DNA of 16,853 nucleotides. Source: Burkholderia sp. Its GTDB lineage: Bacteria > Pseudomonadota > Gammaproteobacteria > Burkholderiales > Burkholderiaceae. The position numbers were made by a program, and so were the translations under genes. The notes below the pieces were generated by a model, which was given only the letters and a program-made list of their open reading frames with translations, made no database searches and had not been told where the DNA came from. Of the stretch, positions 1-6,604 are shown piece by piece; positions within the stretch are counted from its first letter, which is position 1, and each line of letters starts with the position of its first letter. The stretch lies in contig JASLEG010000052.1 of assembly GCA_030151225.1 (NCBI GenBank), forward strand, positions 1 to 16,853, given 5' to 3'.

Positions 1-1
1 C

Positions 2-310
2 GCCCCGCTCGAACCCCGCCGGATCGTCCGTGCGCTGCGCCACCATCACGCCCGCACGCGCGCGCTGGCGAACCGCGCGATCACGCCGGCCGCGCCGCGC
101 CTGGGCGGCCTGCGCAGCTGGCTGCATGCGTTCCTGGCCACCATGCGCGCCCACGCGAGCGCGCGCCGCCTGGGCCTGCCCGCGCTGCTGCGCAAGCCCT
201 CCTCGCTGCGCCTGCTCACGCTGCGCCGCGCCAACGGCCCCCGCCGGCGCGTGAATCGCCCGCGCCGCCTGTCGGCCAGCGCCGGCTGGTTCGCGTTCGG
301 CGCACGCTGA
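2..310 (+). CDS. C-terminal end of an unidentified arginine-rich protein (5' truncated)
   Basis: The frame beginning at base 2 is open to a TGA at 308-310 and gives about 102 residues. Its third codon positions are almost all G or C, as in the confirmed genes here, whereas the other two plus-strand frames look like shadows. The gene starts before the window. The visible part is rich in Arg, Ala and Leu and ends in Trp-Phe-Ala-Phe-Gly-Ala-Arg. It shows no catalytic motif, membrane segment or cysteine pattern that I recognise, so I assign no function. It is transcribed towards metK and probably shares the two-way terminator at 469-497. The main doubt is that any frame can stay open by chance at this GC content. 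Confidence 0.45.
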   Translation, partial: APLEPRRIVRALRHHHARTRALANRAITPAAPRLGGLRSWLHAFLATMRAHASARRLGLPALLRKPSSLRLLTLRRANGPRRRVNRPRRLSASAGWFAFGAR

Positions 311-468
311 AGCACGGTTTCGGGCCAACGGCCCGGGCCGCCGCCGGGCACGCCGCCTGCGCGGCATTCCTCATACTCATACCGATCGTCTTGGCGGCGG
401 TGGGCGTGTTCCCGCCCCGTTGCCCGCGCCCCTCGTTCGCGCCCTCGTCCGCACCCGCGACGGGCAAT
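311..468. other. intergenic spacer, nothing recognised
   Basis: This stretch lies between the end of the truncated gene and the two-way terminator. I see no coding frame with convincing codon bias, no repeat and no clear promoter in it. Confidence 0.5.
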
Positions 469-497
469 AAAAAACCCCGGCCAGGCCGGGGTTTTTT
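469..497. terminator. bidirectional Rho-independent terminator between the 5' partial gene and metK
   Basis: A GC-rich hairpin pairs 475-481 with 485-491 around a three-base loop. It is flanked by six A on the left and six T on the right, so it can end transcription from both sides. It sits between two convergent genes, downstream of the partial gene on plus and of metK on minus. Confidence 0.9.
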
Positions 498-529
498 CAT
501 CTGCCGTCAGGGACGGCGCAGCGCGACGC

Positions 530-1714
530 TCAGACCGCGACAGCCGGTTCGACGCCGGCCGCTTCGGCCAGCGCGAGCGCCTTGTCGGTCGCTTCCCAGG
601 TGAATTCCGGCTCGGCGCGGCCGAAGTGGCCGTAGGCGGCGGTCTTCTCGTAGATCGGGCGCAGCAGGTCCAGCATCTGCACGATGCCCTTCGGACGCAG
701 GTCGAAGTGCTCGCGGACCAGCTTGGTGATCGTGTCGTCCGACACCTTGCCGGTGCCGAAGGTGTTGACCATCACCGAGGTCGGTTCCGCCACGCCGATC
801 GCGTAGGAAACCTGGATCAGCGCGCGCGAGGCCAGGCCCGCGGCGACGATGTTCTTGGCGACGTAGCGGCCCGCGTAGGCGGCCGAACGGTCGACCTTGG
901 ACGGATCCTTGCCCGAGAACGCGCCGCCGCCGTGCGGTGCGGCACCGCCGTAGGTGTCGACGATGATCTTGCGGCCGGTCAGGCCGCAATCGCCTTGCGG
1001 GCCACCGATCACGAAACGGCCGGTCGGATTGACCAGGAACTTGATGTCGCCCTTGATCAGCTCGGCCGGCAGCGTCGGCTTGATGATCTCCTCGATCACG
1101 GCTTCGCGCAGTTGCGGCAGGTCGATGTCCGGCGCGTGCTGCGTCGACAGCACCACGGTGTCGATCGCGTGCGGCTTGCCGTCGACGTAGCGGACCGTGA
1201 CCTGCGACTTCGCATCCGGGCGCAGCCAGGGCAGGCGGCCGTCGCGGCGCAGGTTGGCCTGGCGCTCGACCAGGCGGTGCGACAGGTAGATCGGCAGCGG
1301 CATCAGTTCCGGCGTTTCATCGCACGCGTAACCGAACATCAGGCCCTGGTCGCCCGCGCCCTGGTCGAGGTTGTTGTCGTGCGCGCGGTCCACGCCCTGC
1401 GCGATGTCCGGCGATTGCTTGTCGTAGGCGACCAGCACCGCGCAGCCCTTGTAGTCGATGCCGAAGTCGGTGTTGTCGTAACCAATGCGACGGATCGTAT
1501 CGCGCGCGATCTGGATGTAGTCGATGTTCGCGGTGGTGGTGATTTCACCGGCGAGCACGACCAGACCCGTGTTGCACAGCGTTTCGGCGGCAACGCGGGA
1601 GTATTTGTCTTGCGCGAGGATGGCGTCGAGGATCGCGTCGGAGATTTGGTCGGCGACCTTGTCCGGATGGCCTTCGGAAACGGATTCGGACGTGAAGAAG
1701 AAGTCGTTTGCCAC
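530..1714 (-). CDS. metK: S-adenosylmethionine synthetase (methionine adenosyltransferase)
   Basis: Makes S-adenosylmethionine from methionine and ATP in the cytoplasm; this is the methyl donor for the cell, including the rRNA methyltransferase in this window. The 394-residue protein has the family signatures: His-Pro-Asp-Lys near residue 16, the hexapeptide-type motif GAGDQG at 119-124, and the glycine-rich phosphate loop GGGAFSGKD at 262-270. Its length is normal for the family (about 380-400). I chose GTG at 1714, which gives an N-terminus reading M-A-N-D-F-F-F. A TTG lies three codons upstream at 1723, but it would leave only one base after the AAGGAG at 1730-1725, while GTG sits 10 bases from it. 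The gene is apparently monocistronic, divergent from lpxL, and ends at a strong terminator. Confidence 0.96.
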   Translation of the reverse strand: MANDFFFTSESVSEGHPDKVADQISDAILDAILAQDKYSRVAAETLCNTGLVVLAGEITTTANIDYIQIARDTIRRIGYDNTDFGIDYKGCAVLVAYDKQSPDIAQGVDRAHDNNLDQGAGDQGLMFGYACDETPELMPLPIYLSHRLVERQANLRRDGRLPWLRPDAKSQVTVRYVDGKPHAIDTVVLSTQHAPDIDLPQLREAVIEEIIKPTLPAELIKGDIKFLVNPTGRFVIGGPQGDCGLTGRKIIVDTYGGAAPHGGGAFSGKDPSKVDRSAAYAGRYVAKNIVAAGLASRALIQVSYAIGVAEPTSVMVNTFGTGKVSDDTITKLVREHFDLRPKGIVQMLDLLRPIYEKTAAYGHFGRAEPEFTWEATDKALALAEAAGVEPAVAV

Positions 1715-1724
1715 TTTGTTCAAG

Positions 1725-1730
1725 CTCCTT
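1725..1730 (-). promoter_or_regulatory. metK ribosome binding site, decides the start
   Basis: On the minus strand this reads AAGGAG, with 10 bases to the GTG at 1714 and only one to the alternative TTG at 1723. It therefore favours the GTG start. Confidence 0.7.
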
Positions 1731-1830
1731 GGTGGTTACGGTTGCATTCACGTAGCCAGCTTCGGTTGCTTGTTGAAGTGGCGACGCTTTAGCGGATTCC
1801 TTGGTCCGGATGAGCCTGGTAGACCCGTCC

Positions 1831-1869
1831 GGCTTCGCCCCGCAAGTTGTCAGTTAACTCGGCGAAGCC
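1831..1869. repeat. inverted repeat in the metK-lpxL divergent control region
   Basis: GGCTTCGCC at 1831-1839 is the exact reverse complement of GGCGAAGCC at 1861-1869. Inside the 21-base spacer, AGTT (1845-1848) can also pair with AACT (1856-1859). On the metK side the repeat starts a few bases downstream of a minus-strand TATAAT, so it would form a hairpin at or near the 5' end of the metK mRNA. On the lpxL side it covers the candidate -35 element. It could be an RNA structure or a protein operator. Confidence 0.6.
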
Positions 1870-1877
1870 CGTATTAT
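1847..1877 (+). promoter_or_regulatory. candidate lpxL promoter
   Basis: TTGTCA at 1847-1852 and TATTAT at 1872-1877 each match the sigma-70 consensus at five of six positions, but the 19-base spacing is long. The -10 overlaps the metK -10 on the other strand, so the two promoters probably compete for polymerase. Confidence 0.35.
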
Positions 1878-1899
1878 ATCGGCTTTCTCCCTTTGTCAC
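1873..1899 (-). promoter_or_regulatory. candidate metK promoter
   Basis: The minus strand carries a perfect TATAAT at 1878-1873, with GTGACA at 1899-1894 as a possible -35 at a short 15-base spacing. Transcription from here would give a metK leader of about 150 bases. The -10 is convincing and the -35 is weaker. Confidence 0.5.
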
Positions 1900-1993
1900 A
1901 CAAGAGCGCCGTGGTGTTTCCGCCGATCCTCATTCTGAATTCATTTCTTTATTCGCCGGCCTTTCGCGCCGCCGCGGCAGCGCGGAGCCGCGC

Positions 1994-2878
1994 ATGCTAG
2001 CGCGCCTGGGAACGCAATTCGCGTTGCTGCTGCTCAAGCTGTTCGCGCTGCTTCCTTATGGCGTGACGGCCCGCTTCGGCGATGGTCTCGGCTGGCTGCT
2101 CTATCGCATCCCGAGCCGGAGAAAACGCATCGTACATACGAATCTGAAACTCTGCTTTCCCGAGTGGAGCGAGGCGCGGCGCGAGGAAATCGCCGGCCGG
2201 CACTTTCGTCATGCGATTCGCAGCTACGTCGAGCGCAGCGTGCAATGGTTCGGCTCGGAGAAGAAGCTCGCCAGGCTGATCGAGGTGGACAGCGCGATCG
2301 ACCTGACCGATCCGGACCTGCCGCCCACCCTGTTCCTGGGCCTGCATTTCGTCGGCATCGAGGCCGGCTCGATCTGGCTGAACCGCTCGCTGCAACGCAC
2401 CTGCGGTTCGTTGTACCAACCATTCTCGAACCCGCTGCTGGAAGCCGAGGCCAAGCGCGCGCGCGGCCGCTTCGACGCCGAGATGGCGAGCCGCGCCGAC
2501 AGCGCGCGCATCGTGCTGCGCTGGCTGCGCGACCGCAAGCCGGTAATGCTCGGCGCCGACATGGACTACGGCGTGCGCAATTCCACCTTCGTGCCCTTCT
2601 TCGGGATTCCCACCTGCACGCTGACGGCCGTGGGCCGGCTGGCCAAGACCGGGCGCGCGCAGGTAGTGCCCTTCATCGGCGAGGTGCTGCCGAACTACAA
2701 GGGGTATCGCCTGCGCGTGTTCAAGCCCTGGGATCACTACCCGACCGGCGACGACGATCTCGACGCGCGCCGCATGAACGCCTTCCTGGAGGAGCAGATC
2801 CCGCTGCTGCCGGAGCAGTACTACTGGGTGCACAAGCGCTTCAAGACGCGGCCGCCGGGCGAGCCGGGGTTCTATTGA
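1994..2878 (+). CDS. lpxL: lipid A biosynthesis lauroyl/acyl transferase (LpxL/HtrB family)
   Basis: Inner-membrane acyltransferase that adds a secondary acyl chain to lipid A from acyl-ACP. The 294-residue protein starts with a short hydrophobic segment (about residues 8-22) that would anchor it. It carries the family's catalytic H-x4-(D/E) motif as His118...Glu123 within LHFVGIE, followed by MDYG at 190-193, FFGIPT at 202-207 and a C-terminal YYWVHKRFK block. Length is close to E. coli LpxL (306). The frame is open further upstream to 1847, but ATG at 1994 with GGAG at 1984-1987 six bases before it begins the family's usual N-terminus. It stands alone, with a hairpin terminator 60 bases after the stop. 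The chain-length specificity cannot be read from the sequence. Confidence 0.9.
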   Translation: MLARLGTQFALLLLKLFALLPYGVTARFGDGLGWLLYRIPSRRKRIVHTNLKLCFPEWSEARREEIAGRHFRHAIRSYVERSVQWFGSEKKLARLIEVDSAIDLTDPDLPPTLFLGLHFVGIEAGSIWLNRSLQRTCGSLYQPFSNPLLEAEAKRARGRFDAEMASRADSARIVLRWLRDRKPVMLGADMDYGVRNSTFVPFFGIPTCTLTAVGRLAKTGRAQVVPFIGEVLPNYKGYRLRVFKPWDHYPTGDDDLDARRMNAFLEEQIPLLPEQYYWVHKRFKTRPPGEPGFY

Positions 2879-2939
2879 GCGTCGCGCGCGACGGGGCACG
2901 ACCCCGCGCTGGTCGGACGAATCGGCCGGGCAAGGCAAG

Positions 2940-2966
2940 AAGGCCGGGATGGGTAATCCCGGCCTT
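2940..2966 (+). terminator. hairpin terminator after lpxL
   Basis: A perfect 11-bp stem (2940-2950 with 2956-2966) around a five-base loop lies between the convergent lpxL and higA genes. The T-tract after it is poor (CGTCGTTT), so efficiency is uncertain. As a stem it could act for either strand. Confidence 0.65.
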
Positions 2967-3002
2967 CGTCGTTTGGGGTTGCCCCGCGCTGCGGGCCAGG
3001 GT

Positions 3003-3299
3003 TCAGGCGCGAGCCCGAATCACCTTGGGCATGCCTTTGGCGCGAGCCTGCGCCAGATCGTAGGCGAGTTGCTCGGCGAGCCAGAGATCGGCCCGGCCGC
3101 CGTTCTCGATGCCGAGCCAGCCCTCGATGCGCAAGGCCATCTCCGGCGAGATCGCGGCCCGGCCGTTGAGCACGCGCGACAGCGCGGCCCGCGTCACGCC
3201 CAGCTGGGCCGCGGCCTCGGTGACGGTCAGGCCGAGCGCGGGCAGCACGTCTTCGCGCAGCGTTTCGCCGGGATGTGGTGGATTGGAAATGCGCGTCAT
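3003..3299 (-). CDS. higA: HigA-type antitoxin, XRE-family DNA-binding protein
   Basis: Antidote and autorepressor partner of the HigB toxin encoded just upstream. The 98-residue protein opens with an NPPHPGE motif typical of HigA/VapI antitoxins. It then has a helix-turn-helix at about residues 26-50 (TEAAAQLGVTRAALSRVLNG) and the conserved downstream stretch ending in WLAEQLAYDL. I chose ATG at 3299 because this motif immediately follows; the frame stays open upstream only as a shadow of higB. The 17-base gap to the higB stop indicates one transcript, with toxin first and antitoxin second, the usual order for HigBA and opposite to most toxin-antitoxin pairs. Confidence 0.88.
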   Translation of the reverse strand: MTRISNPPHPGETLREDVLPALGLTVTEAAAQLGVTRAALSRVLNGRAAISPEMALRIEGWLGIENGGRADLWLAEQLAYDLAQARAKGMPKVIRARA

Positions 3300-3316
3300 G
3301 TCGCGAACCCTGTCGG

Positions 3317-3595
3317 TCAGTGATAGTCCAGGTAGTCGACGAGGATCGCGTCCTCGCCGTCGAATGCGAAGATCAGCCGCCAGTTGCCGCTGACCCTGAC
3401 GGAGAAATACCCGCCCAGCTCGCCGCCGAGCGCATGCAGCCGCCACCCGGCGAGATTCATGTCCCGCGCGCAACAGGCGATATCGAGGCGCATCAACTGA
3501 CGCCGAAGCCGCGACGCATGGTCGGGCCGAATACCTGCCTTGCTGCCGTAAAGGAAAAACGCTTCAAGACCCTTGTGACGCCACGACTTGATCAT
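3317..3595 (-). CDS. higB: HigB-type toxin, RelE/ParE superfamily mRNA interferase
   Basis: Predicted ribosome-dependent endoribonuclease that cuts mRNA during translation and is held inactive by HigA. The 92-residue protein matches the family length. It has the core G-W-R-L-H-x-L-x-G beginning at residue 50, the G-Y-F-S-V-R-V-S-G-N-W-R-L-I-F strand pair at 62-76, and the Asp/Tyr-rich end VDYLDYH. Arg and Lys residues near residues 52, 67 and 73 and the C-terminal Tyr-His are the usual candidates for RNA cleavage. ATG at 3595 starts the typical MIKSWRHKGLE N-terminus. The gene is intact with no frameshift, so the pair is probably functional. Confidence 0.88.
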   Translation of the reverse strand: MIKSWRHKGLEAFFLYGSKAGIRPDHASRLRRQLMRLDIACCARDMNLAGWRLHALGGELGGYFSVRVSGNWRLIFAFDGEDAILVDYLDYH

Positions 3596-3966
3596 GGACC
3601 TCCCGATCTATGTCCGTGCCGGCGCCATCGCCGGCGGCCATTCATCGGGAAACGAAGGAATCTTTCCAGGCCACGTGTGCAGCGAGCAGCCACACTATAC
3701 GCAATGCCATGGTCCCGAGTCAACGGCCAAGAGCGGCCATTGTGCGTGTCCAGCCATCTCATAATCGCTCGCCCCCTGCGCGCTGGCCATCCGGCCAGGC
3801 GTCGCCGCGAAAAGGCCGCGCCGCCCCTCGCGTCCACCCCGCCCCCCATTGCCGGCCGGCACTCCATGTATCATTCACGCTCAGGCTGGCGCGCGTGTTC
3901 GCGAACCGCGCGGCGGGGCCGCCCAGGCCCACCCAGTCCCGTTTCGACAGGCAAACCTGGAACACC
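3596..3966. other. 371-base intergenic region between higB and dapF
   Basis: Contains the candidate higBA promoter on minus and two direct copies of CGGCCA (3724-3729 and 3734-3739). Several frames are open through here, including 119 codons in frame with dapF, but their codon bias and composition do not look like protein, and no family motif is seen. I could not find a convincing dapF promoter. A CATAAT at 3760-3765 lacks a good -35. Confidence 0.5.
3694..3723 (-). promoter_or_regulatory. candidate higBA promoter
   Basis: The minus strand has TTGACT at 3723-3718, an 18-base spacer, and TATAGT at 3699-3694, both five of six against sigma-70 consensus. It would give a leader of roughly 90 bases before the higB ATG. 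I could not identify a HigA operator palindrome with confidence. Confidence 0.5.
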
Positions 3967-4833
3967 GTGAAACTTCCGTTCACCAAGATGCAAGGCGCCG
4001 GCAACGACTTCGTCGTGCTCGACGGCACCGCCGGCGATCTCGGCCTCACGCCCGAGCGCGTGCGCGCACTCGCCGATCGCCATTTCGGCATCGGCGCCGA
4101 CCAACTGCTGCTGGTCGAGCGGCCGAGCCTCGACGGCGTCGATTTCAAGTACCGGATCTTCAATTGCGACGGCGGCGAGGTCGAGCATTGCGGCAACGGC
4201 GCGCGCTGCTTCGTGAAGTTCGTGCGCGACAAGGGCCTGACGGACAAGACCACGGTGCGCGTGCAGGTCAAGCACGGCGTGATCACGCTGAGCATGCAGG
4301 ACAACGGCGAGGTGGTGGTCGACATGGGCTCGCCCGTGTTCGAGCCGGCCCGCGTGCCGTTCGACGCGGCCGGGCTCGAGGGCCGCCGCGACGGCGCCGA
4401 TACCGTCTACCCGCTCGAGGTGAACGGCGCGACGCGCTGGATCTCGGTGGTCTCGATGGGCAATCCGCACGCGGTGCAGTTGGTCGACGACGCCGAGGCC
4501 TTCGCGGTGCTGGAAGACGGCCCGGTGATCGAACGCCACACGCGCTTCCCGCAGCGCGTCAATGCCGGCTTCCTGCAGATCGTCTCGCGCCGGGAGGTGA
4601 AGCTGCGCGTCTACGAGCGCGGCGCCGGCGAGACGCTCGCCTGCGGCACCGGCGCCTGCGCCGCGGTCGCGGCCGGGATCCGGCGCGGCCTGCTCGATTC
4701 GCCGGTGGTCGTCCAGACCCACGGCGGCACCCTGACGATCCACTGGGACGGCGCGCGCGACCAGGCCGCGCCGCTCTACATGGCAGGCCCCGCCGTCACC
4801 GTGTTCGACGGCGCCATCGAACTGGCCGACTGA
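3967..4833 (+). CDS. dapF: diaminopimelate epimerase
   Basis: Interconverts LL- and meso-diaminopimelate, the precursor of lysine and of the peptidoglycan cross-link residue. It is a cofactor-free two-cysteine racemase of 288 residues, the normal length. The catalytic pair is Cys75 in EHCGNGAR and Cys226 in ACGTGAC, and the N-terminal MQGAGNDF motif at 8-15 is typical. Start GTG at 3967 was chosen because the family N-terminus (K-L-x-F-T-K-M) begins there, even though the frame is open upstream to 3610. The ribosome site is weak. It is first in a likely operon with the DUF484 gene (45 bases downstream) and xerC, as in enterobacteria. Confidence 0.95.
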   Translation: MKLPFTKMQGAGNDFVVLDGTAGDLGLTPERVRALADRHFGIGADQLLLVERPSLDGVDFKYRIFNCDGGEVEHCGNGARCFVKFVRDKGLTDKTTVRVQVKHGVITLSMQDNGEVVVDMGSPVFEPARVPFDAAGLEGRRDGADTVYPLEVNGATRWISVVSMGNPHAVQLVDDAEAFAVLEDGPVIERHTRFPQRVNAGFLQIVSRREVKLRVYERGAGETLACGTGACAAVAAGIRRGLLDSPVVVQTHGGTLTIHWDGARDQAAPLYMAGPAVTVFDGAIELAD

Positions 4834-4878
4834 CCGCCACGCCCCCGAACCCCAAGCGCACCGGAACCCTGACGCCTT

Positions 4879-5613
4879 ATGAACGAACGCGACGTCGCCG
4901 ACTACCTGCTGGCCAACCCCGAATTCTTCGCGCGCCACGCGGAGCTGCTCGCCTCGGTCAAGCTCGCGAACCCGCACGGCAAGGCCGCGATCTCCCTGCA
5001 GGAACGGCAGATGGAGATGCTGCGCGACAAGAACAAGCTGCTCGAGCGGCGGCTCGCCGAGCTGCTGCGCTACGGCCACGAGAACGACGGCCTGTCGACC
5101 AAGTTCAACCACTGGATCTCGCGCGTGATCGCCGAGCGCGACGCGCATGCGCTGCCGCGCGCGATCGCGGGCGGGCTGGCCGAGGTGTTCGACGTGCCGC
5201 AGACGGCGCTGCGGATCTGGGACGTCGCCGATACCTACGCGCAGGCCGAATTCGCGCGCAACGTCGGCGAGGAAGTACGGCTGTTCGCCAACAGCCTGGC
5301 CACGCCCTATTGCGGCGCGAACTCGGGCTTCGAGGCGGCGCAATGGCTGGCGCCGGTCGAGGCGCAGCCGGCCGCGGCCCTGGCAGAAGGCGCCGAGGCG
5401 GCCGAGGCCGGCGCCCGGCCCTCGGGCGCGGCCGAATCGATCGCGCTGATCGCGCTGCGCGCCCCCGAAGCCGGGGAAGGCGCCCCCACCTTCGGCCTGC
5501 TGGTGCTCGGCTCGCCCGATCCGCGCCGCTTCCACGACGGCATGGGCACCGACTTCCTGACGCGCATCGGCGCGCTGGCCAGCGCCGCGCTCACGCGCCT
5601 GCTGCCGCACTGA
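4879..5613 (+). CDS. DUF484 family protein (YigA-like)
   Basis: A conserved proteobacterial protein of uncertain function that is regularly found between dapF and xerC. The 244-residue product begins with the family's N-terminal signature (VADYLLANPEFF at about 6-17). A charged, probably coiled-coil helix follows (about residues 42-66), then a GAF-like C-terminal region with the C-G-A-N stretch near 155. An Ala/Glu-rich low-complexity insert sits around residues 165-195. The start is ATG at 4879; the ribosome site is poor, suggesting translation linked to dapF. Its stop is 11 bases before the xerC ATG. The fold resemblance to GAF domains is known for the family; any ligand is unknown. Confidence 0.87.
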   Translation: MNERDVADYLLANPEFFARHAELLASVKLANPHGKAAISLQERQMEMLRDKNKLLERRLAELLRYGHENDGLSTKFNHWISRVIAERDAHALPRAIAGGLAEVFDVPQTALRIWDVADTYAQAEFARNVGEEVRLFANSLATPYCGANSGFEAAQWLAPVEAQPAAALAEGAEAAEAGARPSGAAESIALIALRAPEAGEGAPTFGLLVLGSPDPRRFHDGMGTDFLTRIGALASAALTRLLPH

Positions 5614-5624
5614 ACGAGCGCGCC

Positions 5625-6545
5625 ATGACCGACGATCCGATCGCTGCCTACCTGTCGTACCTGCAGCACGTCAGGCAGCTCTCGGAACACACGCTGCGCG
5701 GCTACGCGCACGAACTCGACGCGCTGCTCGCGTTCGCCGACGGCCGCCCGCTGGCGAGCCTGGGCGCGGCCGACATGCGCGGCGCGGTGGCGCGCGCGCA
5801 TGCGGGCGGCCTGTCGGCGCGCTCGATCGCGCACCGGCTGTCGGCCTGGCGCGCCTTCTACCGCTGGTACGCGCTGCGCGTGGAGATGCCGGCCAACCCG
5901 GTGGCCACGGTGCGCGCGCCCAAGCGGGCGAAGACCTTGCCCAAGGCGCTGTCGGTGGACGACGCCAACACGCTGATGGAGTCGCCGTTCCCGGATACGC
6001 CCGAGGGCCTGCGCGACCACGCGATCCTCGAGCTGTTCTATTCCTCCGGCCTGCGCCTGGCCGAGCTGGTCGGCCTCGACGTGCACTACACGCAGGCCGA
6101 CGGCTACCGCTCGGCGAGCTGGCTGGACCGCGAGCAGGCCGAGGTCAGCGTGCTCGGCAAGGGCGGCAAGGAACGCAAGGTGCCGGTCGGGCGCAAGGCG
6201 CTCGAGGCGCTCGACGCCTGGCTCGCGGTACGCGCGGGCTGGGTGCGCGCCGATCCGCATCCGCTGTTCCTCTCGGCGCGCGGCAAGCGCATGTCGCCCG
6301 GCGTGGTGCGCGAGCGCGTCAAGCGCGCCGCCCTGGTGGCCGGCATCCCCGCCAACGTCCATCCGCACGTGCTGCGCCACTCGTTCGCCACCCACGTGCT
6401 GCAGTCGAGCGGCGACCTGCGTGCGGTGCAGGAGCTGCTCGGCCACGCCAGCATCTCGGCCACCCAGGTCTATACCTCGCTCGACTTCCAGCATCTCGCG
6501 CGCATCTACGACAGCGCGCATCCGCGCGCGAAAAAGCGCGACTGA
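5625..6545 (+). CDS. xerC: tyrosine recombinase XerC
   Basis: With XerD it resolves chromosome dimers at dif sites near the division septum. The 306-residue protein has an N-terminal SAM-like DNA-binding domain (about 1-90) and a C-terminal catalytic domain. All six active residues are visible: Arg144 (SGLRLAEL), Lys179 (LGKGGKE), His248 and Arg251 (HVLRHSFATH), His274 (LGHASI) and the nucleophile Tyr283 (QVYTS). Its place after dapF and DUF484 marks it as chromosomal XerC and not an integron or phage integrase. ATG at 5625 is 11 bases past the DUF484 stop. The frame is open far upstream, but that part is a shadow of dapF and DUF484. Confidence 0.95.
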   Translation: MTDDPIAAYLSYLQHVRQLSEHTLRGYAHELDALLAFADGRPLASLGAADMRGAVARAHAGGLSARSIAHRLSAWRAFYRWYALRVEMPANPVATVRAPKRAKTLPKALSVDDANTLMESPFPDTPEGLRDHAILELFYSSGLRLAELVGLDVHYTQADGYRSASWLDREQAEVSVLGKGGKERKVPVGRKALEALDAWLAVRAGWVRADPHPLFLSARGKRMSPGVVRERVKRAALVAGIPANVHPHVLRHSFATHVLQSSGDLRAVQELLGHASISATQVYTSLDFQHLARIYDSAHPRAKKRD

Positions 6546-6604
6546 CGCGCGCCGCGCCCTCCTTGCCCCGCCGCGTGCCCCACGCGGCCCGATTCGATAC
6601 CGAC

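Noticed and set aside
626..1792. A 388-codon frame antisense to metK
   Set aside because: It mirrors metK codons and has the Arg/Val/Asp-rich composition typical of antisense shadows; no domain is visible.
1847..1993. A longer LpxL starting at 1847
   Set aside because: The extra 49 residues have no acyltransferase similarity and overlap the promoter; ATG at 1994 has a good GGAG ribosome site.
3592..3867. A 91-codon minus-strand frame upstream of higB
   Set aside because: Arg/Gly-rich with no motif, and it overlaps the better supported higBA promoter.
3610..3966. N-terminal extension of dapF by 119 residues
   Set aside because: The residues have no family match, and known DapF proteins start at the K-L-x-F-T-K motif encoded from 3967.
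5625..6545. An integrase of a mobile element
   Set aside because: The tyrosine recombinase sits in the conserved dapF-DUF484-xerC order with no att sites or phage genes, so it is chromosomal XerC.
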